Both the position numbers and the translations under genes were made by a program. A stretch of 64,000 bases of DNA from Modestobacter sp. Leaf380. Its GTDB lineage: Bacteria > Actinomycetota > Actinomycetes > Mycobacteriales > Geodermatophilaceae. The notes below the pieces were generated by a model. It made no database searches. It saw nothing but the letters and a program-made list of their open reading frames with translations, and was not told the origin of the DNA. Location: the NCBI RefSeq assembly GCF_001424485.1, contig NZ_LMQC01000006.1, positions 61,483 to 125,482 on the forward strand, in the 5' to 3' direction. Positions 9,608-18,174 of this stretch are shown here, in pieces (the first letter of the stretch is position 1; each line of letters opens with the position of its first letter).

Positions 9608-10701
9608 CCGCGCCGTCCACCGGCACGGTGCCCCCGACGGAGCTGGACCCGGCGACCGCGGCCATGCACCGGGCGGCGCCCGCCACCCGCCTCGTCGACT
9701 ACGGCATGGACCCGGCCGAGGCCCGCGCCCTGCTGGCCCGCACGGCCGGCGGGGAGGACTGGACCACCGTGGCCGAGTCCTTCGGGACGGCGCAGCGGGT
9801 GCGCTCGGGACGGGCCGCGGACATGGGCCATCCGGTCACCGCGACCGAGGCCGCCGGCTTCGCCGCGGCGGCCTTCACCGTCGCCCAGCTGGCCCTCAAC
9901 GCCGACGACGACCGCAAGCGTGACCTCTACCGCGCCCACGTCGAGGCTGTCGCCCGGGTGGCCACGCTGCGTGGACCGGCGATGGAGCGGGTGGTCGTGC
10001 CGTACCGGGGTGGTGAGCTGTCGGGCTGGTTGTGCCTGCCGCCGTCCGGGACGGCGGACGCCACGGTCGTGGTGTGGGGCGGCATGTCCGGCTGGGGCGC
10101 GAGCTTCCTCGGGGTCGCCGACGCCTACACCCGCCGCGGGCTGGCCTGCCTGCTCGCCGAGGGCCCGGGGCAGGGCGTGCCCCGCCTGGAGCACGGCCTG
10201 CACGTCGACGAACACGTGGCGGCGGGGTTCGGGGCCTTCCTGGACGTCGTCGAACGCCACCCGGCGCTGGGGGACCGCGTCGGCGTCCACGGCAACAGCT
10301 TCGGTGGCCTGTTCGCCGCACTGCTGGCCGCCTCCGACGACCGGGTCGGGGCCTGCGTGGTCAACGGCGGGCCGCCCGCCCCGGGCGTCCCGGAGTTCCG
10401 CGCTGCCCGCGAGCAGCTCCTGGCCGCCACCGGCACCGACGACCTGGACCGGTTGGCGCAGGTCCTGGCCGCGCTGGCCTTCGACGGCTCGACGGCCCCG
10501 GTCCGCTGCCCGCTGCTGGTGCTGCACGGCGGCCGCGACCCGCTGGTGACCCAGGAGCAGCAGGAGCTGTTCACCGTCGGGGCCGACCCGCGCACCACGA
10601 TGGTCCGGGTGTGGCCCGACGGCGAGCACACCCTCTACGGCCACTCCGCCGGCCGCAACGCCCTCACCGCGGACTGGACGGCCGACCAGCTCCTCCGCTG
10701 A
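9604..10701 (+). CDS. Alpha/beta hydrolase, dihydropseudooxynicotine hydrolase-like C-C bond hydrolase
   Basis: A 365-residue hydrolase with a helical N-terminal cap. The nucleophile is S232 in GNSFGG, the acid D312 in LHGGRDPL and the base H342 in PDGEHTLYGH. The Ser-Asp and Asp-His spacings (80 and 30) closely follow those of 2,6-dihydroxypseudooxynicotine hydrolase (FrsA-like family), which cleaves an aryl-acyl carbon bond. The gene is coupled to the monooxygenase by GTGA. In this cluster it would remove an acyl side chain from a hydroxylated ring to yield hydroxyquinol. That reaction is inference; an ester substrate is the alternative. Confidence 0.8.
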   Translation: MTAPSTGTVPPTELDPATAAMHRAAPATRLVDYGMDPAEARALLARTAGGEDWTTVAESFGTAQRVRSGRAADMGHPVTATEAAGFAAAAFTVAQLALNADDDRKRDLYRAHVEAVARVATLRGPAMERVVVPYRGGELSGWLCLPPSGTADATVVVWGGMSGWGASFLGVADAYTRRGLACLLAEGPGQGVPRLEHGLHVDEHVAAGFGAFLDVVERHPALGDRVGVHGNSFGGLFAALLAASDDRVGACVVNGGPPAPGVPEFRAAREQLLAATGTDDLDRLAQVLAALAFDGSTAPVRCPLLVLHGGRDPLVTQEQQELFTVGADPRTTMVRVWPDGEHTLYGHSAGRNALTADWTADQLLR

Positions 10702-10788
10702 CCCGCCCTCCCGCACCACCCCACCACCACGCCGACCCGGACCCGGGCCGGCGATCCCGCCCTGCCCACCGGACGACGAGGTCCCGAC

Positions 10789-12030
10789 ATGTCCCACAGC
10801 ACCACCGCACCCGCCCCGACGACGGCCGGCGTCCCACGCACGGCCGGTCGCCGCCAGCTGCTCCTCCTGCTCGCGGTCTCCTGCATGTCCCCCCTGGGGG
10901 CCGTCCTCATCGCACCGGTCCTCCCGCAGATCGCCGCCGAGTTCGCCGCGACACCCGGCGTGGGGACGCTGGTCCCCGTGATGCTCGCGATCCCGGCGCT
11001 GCTAATCGGGCTGGGTGCGCCCTTCGCCGGGTTCGTCGTCGACCGGCTGGACCGCCGACGCCTGCTCGTGGTCGCCCTCGTCGGCTACGCCGTCGCCGGG
11101 ACCGCACCGCTGTACCTGACGACCCTGTCCTCGATCATCGCCAGTCGCGTGGTCGTCGGGGTCTTCGAGGCCGCGATCATGACCTGCGCGACCACGCTGC
11201 TGGGCGACTACTGGTCGGGTCGGCAGCGCAGCCGGTACCTGAGCCTGCAGGTCCTCGTGACCGCGCTGGCGGCCACCGTCTTCCTGCTCGTGGGCGGGGC
11301 CCTGGGCAGCGTGGGTTGGCGGACGCCCTTCTGGCTCTACGCCGTCGCCCTGCTCCTGGCCGTCCTGGTCGTGGCACTCATCTGGCAGCCCACCGCGACG
11401 CGGGAGGCAGGGGACACGCGGGGCACCGGGGACGCCGTGGCTGCCGCGCCGATGCCGTGGCGACGGCTGCTGGTGCCGTGCCTGGTCACCCTGGCCGGCG
11501 GCACGGTGTTCTTCGCCCTGATCGTGGAGCTGTCGTTCCTGCTGACCGGTGCGGGCATGCCCTCCCCGGCGAGCATCGGTGCGGTGAGCGCCGTCATGGC
11601 GCTGGCCACCGCGGCCGGCTGCCTCACCTTCGCCACCAACGCCCACCGCACCCCGCGGACGCTGCTCCCACTGGAGTTCGGCCTCACCGGGCTCGGTTTC
11701 GCGCTCGTGGCGAGCACCACGACCGTGCCGGTGATCGTCGTCGGCGCCGTCCTCTCCGGCCTCGGCACCGGGATGCTGCTGCCCACCCTGCTGACCTGGT
11801 CGGTGAACCAGCTCGCCTTCCACCACCGTGGACGGGGCACCGGGGCGTGGACGGGAGCGCTGTACCTGGGTCAGTTCGCCGCCCCCGTCCTGATCTCCGC
11901 CGTGGCGGCCGGCGTCGGTGGTCTCCGCCAGGCGTTCTGGGTGCTGGCCGTCCTCTCCCTGCTCGTCGCAGCGGTCACCGCGGTGGTCACCCGGCACCAC
12001 GACGTACCGCTGGACGTCACCCGGGACTGA
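10789..12030 (+). CDS. MFS transporter
   Basis: A 413-residue integral membrane protein with about 12 hydrophobic helices and an MFS A-like loop after TM2 (GFVVDRLDRRRLL). It belongs to the general CynX/YfcJ-like drug and metabolite carrier group. It lies between the hydrolase and the ring-cleavage dioxygenase in the same orientation, 87 nt after the hydrolase stop, so the likely role is uptake of the aromatic substrate or efflux of an intermediate. No substrate can be named. Confidence 0.85.
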   Translation: MSHSTTAPAPTTAGVPRTAGRRQLLLLLAVSCMSPLGAVLIAPVLPQIAAEFAATPGVGTLVPVMLAIPALLIGLGAPFAGFVVDRLDRRRLLVVALVGYAVAGTAPLYLTTLSSIIASRVVVGVFEAAIMTCATTLLGDYWSGRQRSRYLSLQVLVTALAATVFLLVGGALGSVGWRTPFWLYAVALLLAVLVVALIWQPTATREAGDTRGTGDAVAAAPMPWRRLLVPCLVTLAGGTVFFALIVELSFLLTGAGMPSPASIGAVSAVMALATAAGCLTFATNAHRTPRTLLPLEFGLTGLGFALVASTTTVPVIVVGAVLSGLGTGMLLPTLLTWSVNQLAFHHRGRGTGAWTGALYLGQFAAPVLISAVAAGVGGLRQAFWVLAVLSLLVAAVTAVVTRHHDVPLDVTRD

Positions 12031-12153
12031 CCGGACCCGGCCGCGTCGCGCCCCTCGACGAGCGGAGGACGACCGCCCGCCGCCAGGCTGTGCTCCTCGT
12101 CCCCGCGTGCACGACCAGCACCCCGCTCCCCCCGGCCAGAGAGGAACGTCGTC

Positions 12154-13056
12154 ATGACGCAACACCCACCCACCTCCAGCGACGAGCTGTTCAGCGAGGA
12201 GCGGTCGGCCGAGGTGGTCGCGGCGTCCTTCGCCGGCACCCCGGACCCGCGGCTGCGGGAGGTGCTCACCTCGCTGGTCCGCCACCTGCACGACTTCGTC
12301 AAGGACGTCGAGCTGACCGAGGCCGAGTGGGAGGCCGCGATCGGGTTCCTCACCGAGACCGGCCAGACGTGCACGCCGACGCGGCAGGAGTTCATCCTGC
12401 TCTCGGACGTGCTGGGGGTGTCGATGCTCGTGGAGACGGTCAACCACCGCACCGGCGGGACGGCGACCGAGTCCACCGTGCTGGGCCCGTTCCACATGGT
12501 CGCCTCCCCGGTCCGGGAGCTGGGTGAGGACATCGCCCTGGACGGCAAGGGCACCCCGTGCCTGGTCTCCGGGCAGGTCACCGGGCCCGACGGGGCACCG
12601 CTGGCCGGGGCGACGGTCGACGTCTGGCAGACCAACGAGGACGGCTTCTACGACGTCCAGCAGCCCGACGTGCAGCCCGCCGGGAACCTGCGGGGGGTCT
12701 TCACCACCGACGGCGAGGGCCGGTTCTGGTTCCGCTCGGTCGTCCCGCGCTGGTACCCGATCCCCGACGACGGCCCGGTCGGTCGGCTGCTGGCCGCCAC
12801 CGGCCGGCACCCCAACCGGCCCGCGCACCTGCACTTCATCGCCTCCGCGGCGGGGTACCGGCCGGTGACCACGCACGTGTTCGTCGCCGACAGCCCCTAC
12901 CTGGACTCCGACGCCGTCTTCGGGGTGAAGGAGTCCCTGGTCCGCGAGGTCCTCGAGGTCGACGACCCGGCCCGGGCCGCGCAGGTCGGGCTGGCCAACC
13001 CGTTCCGCACGCTGACCTTCGACCTCTCGCTGCTGCCGGCGGTGTCCGACCAGTGA
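12154..13056 (+). CDS. Hydroxyquinol 1,2-dioxygenase (intradiol)
   Basis: A 300-residue Fe(III) intradiol ring-cleavage enzyme; it opens 1,2,4-trihydroxybenzene to maleylacetate. All four iron ligands can be placed: Y166 (DGFYDVQ), Y201 (RWYPIP), H225 and H227 (RPAHLHF). The N-terminal dimerisation helices are present, including LTETGQTCTPTRQEF, and the sequence TESTVLGPF typical of hydroxyquinol and catechol dioxygenases follows. The ATG has AGAGAGGA about 8 nt upstream. The next gene, a maleylacetate reductase, overlaps it by GTGA, which supports hydroxyquinol rather than catechol as substrate. Confidence 0.92.
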   Translation: MTQHPPTSSDELFSEERSAEVVAASFAGTPDPRLREVLTSLVRHLHDFVKDVELTEAEWEAAIGFLTETGQTCTPTRQEFILLSDVLGVSMLVETVNHRTGGTATESTVLGPFHMVASPVRELGEDIALDGKGTPCLVSGQVTGPDGAPLAGATVDVWQTNEDGFYDVQQPDVQPAGNLRGVFTTDGEGRFWFRSVVPRWYPIPDDGPVGRLLAATGRHPNRPAHLHFIASAAGYRPVTTHVFVADSPYLDSDAVFGVKESLVREVLEVDDPARAAQVGLANPFRTLTFDLSLLPAVSDQ

Positions 13057-14120
13057 GGTCCTTCACCCACACCGCGCTGCCGATGCGGGTGGTCTTCGGG
13101 CCCGGGTCGCTGACCCGGCTGCCCGAGGAGGTCGCCGCGCTCGGGCTGACCCGGGTGCTGGTGCTGTGCTCCCCGGAGCAGGCCGCCACCGGGCAGCTGG
13201 TCGCCGATGCGCTGGGGGATCGGGCCGCCGGGGTGCTGGCCGAGGCGCGGATGCACGTGCCCGTCGAGGTCGCGCACCGGGCCCGGGGTCTGGCCGCCGA
13301 GCTGGGCGCCGATGGCTGCGTGGCGGTCGGCGGCGGGTCGGCGGTCGGGCTGGGCAAGGCGATCGCGCTGGAGCACGGCCTGCCGGTGCTCGCCGTCCCG
13401 ACCACCTACGCCGGGTCGGAGATGACCCCGGTGTGGGGCCTGACCGCCGAGGGGGTCAAGAAGACCGGCCGCGACCCGCGGGTGCTGCCGGTGTCGGTCG
13501 TCTACGACCCCGAGCTGACCCTCACCCTGCCGGTGGCGATGTCGGTGACGTCGGGCTTCAACGCGATCGCGCACGCCGTCGAGGGCCTCTACGCCCCCGA
13601 CGCCACCCCGATCGTGTCGTTGACGGCCGCCGAGGGCGTGCGCGCCCTGGTGTCGGCCCTGCCGCGGATCGCGGCGGTGCCCGACGACCTCGAGGCCCGG
13701 GGGGACGCCCAGTACGGCGCCTGGTTGTGCGGCGCGGTGCTCGGGGCGACCACGATGTCGCTGCACCACAGGCTCTGCCACGCCCTGGGTGGCACGCTTG
13801 ACCTGCCGCACGCGTCCACCCACACCGTGGTCCTGCCGCACGCGCTGGCCCACAACGCCCCCGCCGTCCCCGACACGATCGCCGCGCTGTCCGCGGCGAT
13901 GGTCGGAGTGACCGACCCCGCCCGGGCCCTGTGGGACCTGGCCGGTGACCTGGGCGCGCCCCGCTCGCTGGTCGAGCTGGGCATGACCGGGGACGACGTC
14001 GACCGCATCGCCGACCAGGTGCTGGCCACGCCCTACGCCAACCCCCGCGCGGTCACCCGCGACGGGCTGGTCGCCCTGCTGGGTCGGGCGCTGGACGGCG
14101 GTGCCCCCGTCGCCGGGTGA
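13053..14120 (+). CDS. Maleylacetate reductase
   Basis: A 355-residue iron-type alcohol dehydrogenase family enzyme that reduces maleylacetate to 3-oxoadipate with NAD(P)H, feeding the ring-cleavage product to the TCA cycle. The nucleotide-binding glycine run is VAVGGGSAVGLGKAIA and the subfamily block is VPTTYAGSEMTPVWG. Metal-site region histidines occur in NAIAHAVEGLY and HHRLCHALGG. The GTG start overlaps the dioxygenase stop. It is the last gene of the catabolic run; the downstream genes are on the other strand. Confidence 0.92.
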   Translation: MRSFTHTALPMRVVFGPGSLTRLPEEVAALGLTRVLVLCSPEQAATGQLVADALGDRAAGVLAEARMHVPVEVAHRARGLAAELGADGCVAVGGGSAVGLGKAIALEHGLPVLAVPTTYAGSEMTPVWGLTAEGVKKTGRDPRVLPVSVVYDPELTLTLPVAMSVTSGFNAIAHAVEGLYAPDATPIVSLTAAEGVRALVSALPRIAAVPDDLEARGDAQYGAWLCGAVLGATTMSLHHRLCHALGGTLDLPHASTHTVVLPHALAHNAPAVPDTIAALSAAMVGVTDPARALWDLAGDLGAPRSLVELGMTGDDVDRIADQVLATPYANPRAVTRDGLVALLGRALDGGAPVAG

Positions 14121-14171
14121 CGGTCACCTCACCAGGCGCGCCCCACGGCCCGGCCCTCGGGCGCCCGGTCC

Positions 14172-14642
14172 TCACGCTCGCAGGGACGCGGCGTACAGGC
14201 CGGTGGCGGCCAAGGCTGCCACGGTCCGGACGGTGTTGCGGGTCGTCCAGCTGTCCGACCACGCCGCCCAGCCCTCCGCCGTCGTGCTGTCGGACGCGGT
14301 CGCGGCGAGAGCGTCGTTGAGGGGCACGTTGGCCGCGATCGTGACGCCGACGGTGCCGACCAGGTAGACGCCGGCACCCAGGAGGACCAGGGGTGCAGCG
14401 GGTCCACCTGCGCGGGCGGCGACGACGGCGGTGGCGAGGCACACCGCGGCGGTGCCGAACAGGGCCCCCAGTAGCGGGGGGCGCAGTGCCGCCTCGTTGA
14501 CCGCCTGCATGGCCGCAGCGGCCTGCTGCGGGGCCAGCCGGTCCAGCGCCGGCATCACCAGGCCCGAGAAGGAGGCGAACACCCCGCCCACCAGTCCGGT
14601 GCCCACGGTGGCCGCGACGGTCAGCGCCGTGGCGGCGTTCAT
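14172..14642 (-). CDS. DUF1772 (anthrone oxygenase-like) membrane protein
   Basis: A 156-residue protein with about four transmembrane helices. It begins with the family-like GLVGGVFASFSGLVMPALDRL and contains IAANVPLNDALAA and a W-x(4)-W-x-TRNTVRT segment, all characteristic of DUF1772. Biochemical function is not settled for bacterial members. The ATG overlaps the stop of the NmrA-like gene (ATGA), so the two form an operon. Confidence 0.8.
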   Translation of the reverse strand: MNAATALTVAATVGTGLVGGVFASFSGLVMPALDRLAPQQAAAAMQAVNEAALRPPLLGALFGTAAVCLATAVVAARAGGPAAPLVLLGAGVYLVGTVGVTIAANVPLNDALAATASDSTTAEGWAAWSDSWTTRNTVRTVAALAATGLYAASLRA

Positions 14643-15493
14643 GCCGGCGCGGCCCAGCACCCGGTGGCCGCGGCCGCGGGCAGGTGGGCGGTGAAGTCCC
14701 GCGGCGGGCGACCGAGCGCTCGGACCACGCCGTCGGCCAGGTGGGTGTTGCGTCCGTCCAGGACCTCGGTGAACAGGTGGTCCATCAGCCAGCTGACGTC
14801 GTCCCCGACGCCGGCCTCCTGCAGTCCGCGCAGGTGCTCCGCGCGGGTCAGTGTCTCCAGCCGCAGCGGCCGGCCGGCAGCGGCGGCGACGTGCGCCAGC
14901 GCCTCGCCGAAGGTCAGCGCCCGCGGGCCGGTGACCTCGTACACCTCGCGGTCGTGGCCGGGGTCCAGCAGTGCGGCGGCGACCACGTCGGCGACGTCGT
15001 CCACGTCGACGAACGGCTCCCGGACGTCGTCCACCGGCAGGCGGACGACGCCGCTGCGGACCTGGTCCACCAGGAACGACTCGGCGAAGTCCTGGGCGAA
15101 CCAGGCCGCCCGCACCACCGTCCAGGAGGCCCCGCCGTCCTCGGCGGCGGCCCGCACGAGCTGCTCCCCGCGCTGGGCGCCGGGCTCGCCGCGGCCCGAG
15201 AGCAGGACCAGGCGGGGGACGCCGTGCGCGGTGGCGCACCGGGCGAACTCCGCGACGGTGTCCGCGGCGCCGGGCACCGCGAGATCGGGGGAGAAGCAGA
15301 GGTATGCGGCGGTCGCTCCCTCGACGAGGTGCGACCAGGTGGACCGGTCCTGCCACGAGAAGGCCGGGTCGCCGGCCCGGGAGGCGACCCGCGTCGTGGC
15401 ACCGCGGGCGCGCAGCCGGGCGTCGACGCGACGGCCGGTGGTGCCGGTGCCACCGGTGAGCAGGACCAGGGGGTTCCGGGGTGGGTGCGTCAT
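14639..15493 (-). CDS. NmrA-like NAD(P)-binding protein
   Basis: A 284-residue atypical short-chain dehydrogenase of the NmrA/HSCARG type. It opens with the nucleotide-binding VLLTGGTGTTGRRV and has the YEVTGPRALTFGEAL block usual for this group. Such proteins act as redox sensors or quinone/NAD(P)H oxidoreductases. The ATG start is followed by coupling to the DUF1772 gene. It is divergent from the AraC gene, whose product may regulate the pair. Confidence 0.85.
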   Translation of the reverse strand: MTHPPRNPLVLLTGGTGTTGRRVDARLRARGATTRVASRAGDPAFSWQDRSTWSHLVEGATAAYLCFSPDLAVPGAADTVAEFARCATAHGVPRLVLLSGRGEPGAQRGEQLVRAAAEDGGASWTVVRAAWFAQDFAESFLVDQVRSGVVRLPVDDVREPFVDVDDVADVVAAALLDPGHDREVYEVTGPRALTFGEALAHVAAAAGRPLRLETLTRAEHLRGLQEAGVGDDVSWLMDHLFTEVLDGRNTHLADGVVRALGRPPRDFTAHLPAAAATGCWAAPA

Positions 15494-15562
15494 GTCGTCC
15501 ACGCAACCGCAGGCGCGTGCGGGTCTCCATGGTCGATCAGCGCGTTCCCATGTCCCTGCGTC

Positions 15563-15568
15563 TAGGTT
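15563..15568 (+). promoter_or_regulatory. -10 element of leaderless araC-family promoter
   Basis: TAGGTT ends 6 nt before the GTG at 15575. This spacing argues for that start over the GTG at 15569, which directly abuts the box. Confidence 0.55.
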
Positions 15569-15574
15569 GTGCGC

Positions 15575-16546
15575 GTGGATGCCGTGTCCGGACTGCTGGA
15601 CGGCCCGCGGGCGCGGGGCGCCTTCGTGCTGCGCTCGGTGCTGCGGCCCCCGTGGTCGCTGCGGATCGCCGACGGCGCCCCGTTGTCGGTGATCGTCGTC
15701 GTCTCCGGCGAGGCCCACGTGCAGACCGACGCCGGCGGGTCGGTGCACGCGGCCACGCCGGGCACGGTCGTGGTGGTCAGCAGTCCCGCCCCGTACGTGG
15801 TGTCCGACAGCCCCGGGCGGGCGCCGTCCGCGGTGATCGGGCCCGACCAGGTGTGCGCGCACCCCGACGGCGGACCGCTGACCGGGTTCAGCGAGCTGGG
15901 TGTGCGCACCTGGGGTCACGACCTGGAGGGCCCGCACGTCCTGCTGACCGGGACGTACCAGCTGCCGGCGGAGACCAGCCGGCGGCTGCTCGACGCGCTC
16001 CCGCCGCTGCTCAGCCAGCCCTTGGCCGGTGACGACCTGGCGTTGCTGCGGTGGCTGGAGCGTGAGGTCGGCCGTGACGGACCCGGGCAGGTGGCGGTGC
16101 TGGACCGGCTGCTGGACCTCGTGCTGGTCTCGGCGGTCCGCAGCTGGCTGGACCGTCCCGACACCCCGACCCCCCGCTGGTACGCCGCGCACGCCGACCC
16201 GGTGCTGCGCCCGGTGCTGGCCGTGATCGACGACCGACCCGGCGACCCCTGGACGGTGGCCTCGCTGGCCGCCGTCGCCGGGGTGTCCCGGGCTGCGCTG
16301 GCCCGCAGGTTCACCGAGACCGTCGGGGAGCCGCCGATGGCCTACCTGACCGGACGCCGGCTCGAGGTCGCGGCGGACCTGCTCCTCGAGCCGGGCGCCA
16401 CCCTCACAGCCGTGGCCCGCCGGGTCGGCTACGGCACCCCGTTCGCGTTGTCCGCCGCCTTCACCCGGGTGCGCGGCCTCAGCCCCCAGGACCACCGGCG
16501 GACCCGACCGAGCGCCTGGGGTCAGGCGGTGGGGTCGCCGGTGTAG
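15575..16546 (+). CDS. AraC-family regulator with N-terminal cupin domain
   Basis: A 323-residue regulator. The N-terminal cupin-type sensing domain covers roughly residues 1-180. The C-terminal double helix-turn-helix (about residues 215-315) includes TVASLAAVAGVSRAALARRF and the second-helix signature AVARRVGYGTPFALSAAF. It is transcribed divergently from the NmrA-like/DUF1772 pair, its likely target. Its 3' end overlaps the malic enzyme 3' end by 25 bp. Confidence 0.88.
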   Translation: MDAVSGLLDGPRARGAFVLRSVLRPPWSLRIADGAPLSVIVVVSGEAHVQTDAGGSVHAATPGTVVVVSSPAPYVVSDSPGRAPSAVIGPDQVCAHPDGGPLTGFSELGVRTWGHDLEGPHVLLTGTYQLPAETSRRLLDALPPLLSQPLAGDDLALLRWLEREVGRDGPGQVAVLDRLLDLVLVSAVRSWLDRPDTPTPRWYAAHADPVLRPVLAVIDDRPGDPWTVASLAAVAGVSRAALARRFTETVGEPPMAYLTGRRLEVAADLLLEPGATLTAVARRVGYGTPFALSAAFTRVRGLSPQDHRRTRPSAWGQAVGSPV

Positions 16547-18174
16547 CTCGGCTGCCACATGGCGTCCTGCACGGCCTGGATCAGGTCGGGGTGCTCGTTG
16601 GTGGCCACACCGTCCTCGGCTGCGGCCCGGGCCACGGCGACGGCGACGGTGGCCGAGGAGGCCCGCAGGTCCCGCACCGGCGGGAGCAGGGAGGCGCCCC
16701 GGGGCGTGGGGTCGACCTGGCCGGCCACCGCCCGGGCGGCGGCCAGCAGCATGCCGTCGGTGACGTGGGTGGCGCCGCTGACGATCGTCCCGAGCCCCAG
16801 GCCGGGGTAGAGCAGGGCGTTGTTGGCCTGGCCGATCACGTAGTCGACGCCCTGGTGCGTGACCGGTGCGGTGGGGATGCCGGTGGTGACGAGTGCCTTG
16901 CCGTCAGACCAGGCGATGACCTGCTCGGGCATGACCTCGATGCGTTCGGTGGGGTTGGAGAGCGGCAGGACCACCGGTCGGTCCACGCCGCGGCACAGGG
17001 CCTCCACGATCGGCTGGGTGAAGGCGCCGTGATCGGTGGAGGTGCCGATGAGGATCGTGGGGCTGGTCTGCTCGACGACGGTCAGCAGCGTGACGGCGCC
17101 GTCCTCGCGGTCCCAGTCGGCGGCCTCGTCGGCGGGGCGGGCGTAGGCCTGCTGGTAGGCGGGCAGGTCGTCCATGTCGTCGGTGACCAGGCCGTGCACG
17201 TCGATCAGCCAGACGCGGGCGCGGGCCTCGTCCTGGCTCAGGCCGTCGCGCACCATGGCGGCGGAGATCTGGTCGGCCATGCCGGTCCCCGCAGTGCCGG
17301 CGCCGTAGACCACCAGCCGCTGGTCGGACCACGTCTGCCCGGTGACCTCCAGGGCGGAGAAGACGGCGGCCATGACGATGGCGCCGGTGCCCTGCATGTC
17401 GTCGTTGAAGATCCGGTGGTCCGCGGCGTTGTCCTCGAGGATCCGGCGGGCGTTGGCCGGGCCGAAGTCCTCGAAGTGCAGCAGCGCCTTGGGGAACAGC
17501 CGGCTGGTGACCTCGAGGTAGGAGGCGATGAGGTCGTCGTAGCGCTTGCCGGTGATCCTGGCGTGTCGGTTGCCCAGGTAGCCGGGGTCGTTGAGCAGCA
17601 CCTGGTTGTCGGTGCCGCAGTCGAGGTTGACCGCGATCACCCGCCGGGGGTCGATGCCGGCCGCGGCGATGTAGACGGCCAACTTGCCGATCGAGATGTC
17701 GGTGCCGTTGACCCCCCAGTCGCCGATGCCGAGGATCTCCTGGGCGTCGGAGACCACGACGAGGTCGACGTCGTCCGGTCCCAGGCCCAGGGTGTCGAAG
17801 GACGCCTCGATGTCCTGCGGGCGGTCGATGGAGAGGTAGACGGCCCGGGAGCGGCGGTAGTCGTGGCTCCACTGCTTGATGGCGTCCCCCACGGTGGGGT
17901 CGTAGACGACGGGCAGCAATTGCTCGATGTGGTCGGTCAGGACCTTGAAGTAGAGGGTCTCGTTCCGGTCGTGCAGCTGGTCGAGGAACACGTACTCGTC
18001 CAGCGCGGTGTCCAGCCGCTCGAGCTGGGCGTGGGCGCGGGCTGCCTGCTGCTCCAGGGTCTCCACCGCAGCCGGGAGCCGGCCGGTCAGACCCAACGCG
18101 GCCCGTTCCTCGAGGGTGAACGCGGTGCCCCGGTTGCGCAGCGGGTCGTTGAGGACGGGCGGGGTGTGGACCAC
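16522..18174 (-). CDS. NAD-dependent malic enzyme
   Basis: Oxidative decarboxylation of malate to pyruvate in the cytoplasm. About 550 residues from the chosen GTG. It starts in the family block VLNDPLRNRGTAFTLEER and carries the catalytic and metal region LHFEDFGPANARRILED with FNDDMQGTGAI, then the NAD fold VVYGAGTAGTGMAD and PLSNPTERIE. The GTG at 18174 is preceded by GGAG. An in-frame ATG at 18252 would add 26 residues unlike the family. The size fits the single-domain SfcA type, without a phosphotransacetylase tail. Confidence 0.9.
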   Translation of the reverse strand: MVHTPPVLNDPLRNRGTAFTLEERAALGLTGRLPAAVETLEQQAARAHAQLERLDTALDEYVFLDQLHDRNETLYFKVLTDHIEQLLPVVYDPTVGDAIKQWSHDYRRSRAVYLSIDRPQDIEASFDTLGLGPDDVDLVVVSDAQEILGIGDWGVNGTDISIGKLAVYIAAAGIDPRRVIAVNLDCGTDNQVLLNDPGYLGNRHARITGKRYDDLIASYLEVTSRLFPKALLHFEDFGPANARRILEDNAADHRIFNDDMQGTGAIVMAAVFSALEVTGQTWSDQRLVVYGAGTAGTGMADQISAAMVRDGLSQDEARARVWLIDVHGLVTDDMDDLPAYQQAYARPADEAADWDREDGAVTLLTVVEQTSPTILIGTSTDHGAFTQPIVEALCRGVDRPVVLPLSNPTERIEVMPEQVIAWSDGKALVTTGIPTAPVTHQGVDYVIGQANNALLYPGLGLGTIVSGATHVTDGMLLAAARAVAGQVDPTPRGASLLPPVRDLRASSATVAVAVARAAAEDGVATNEHPDLIQAVQDAMWQPSYTGDPTA

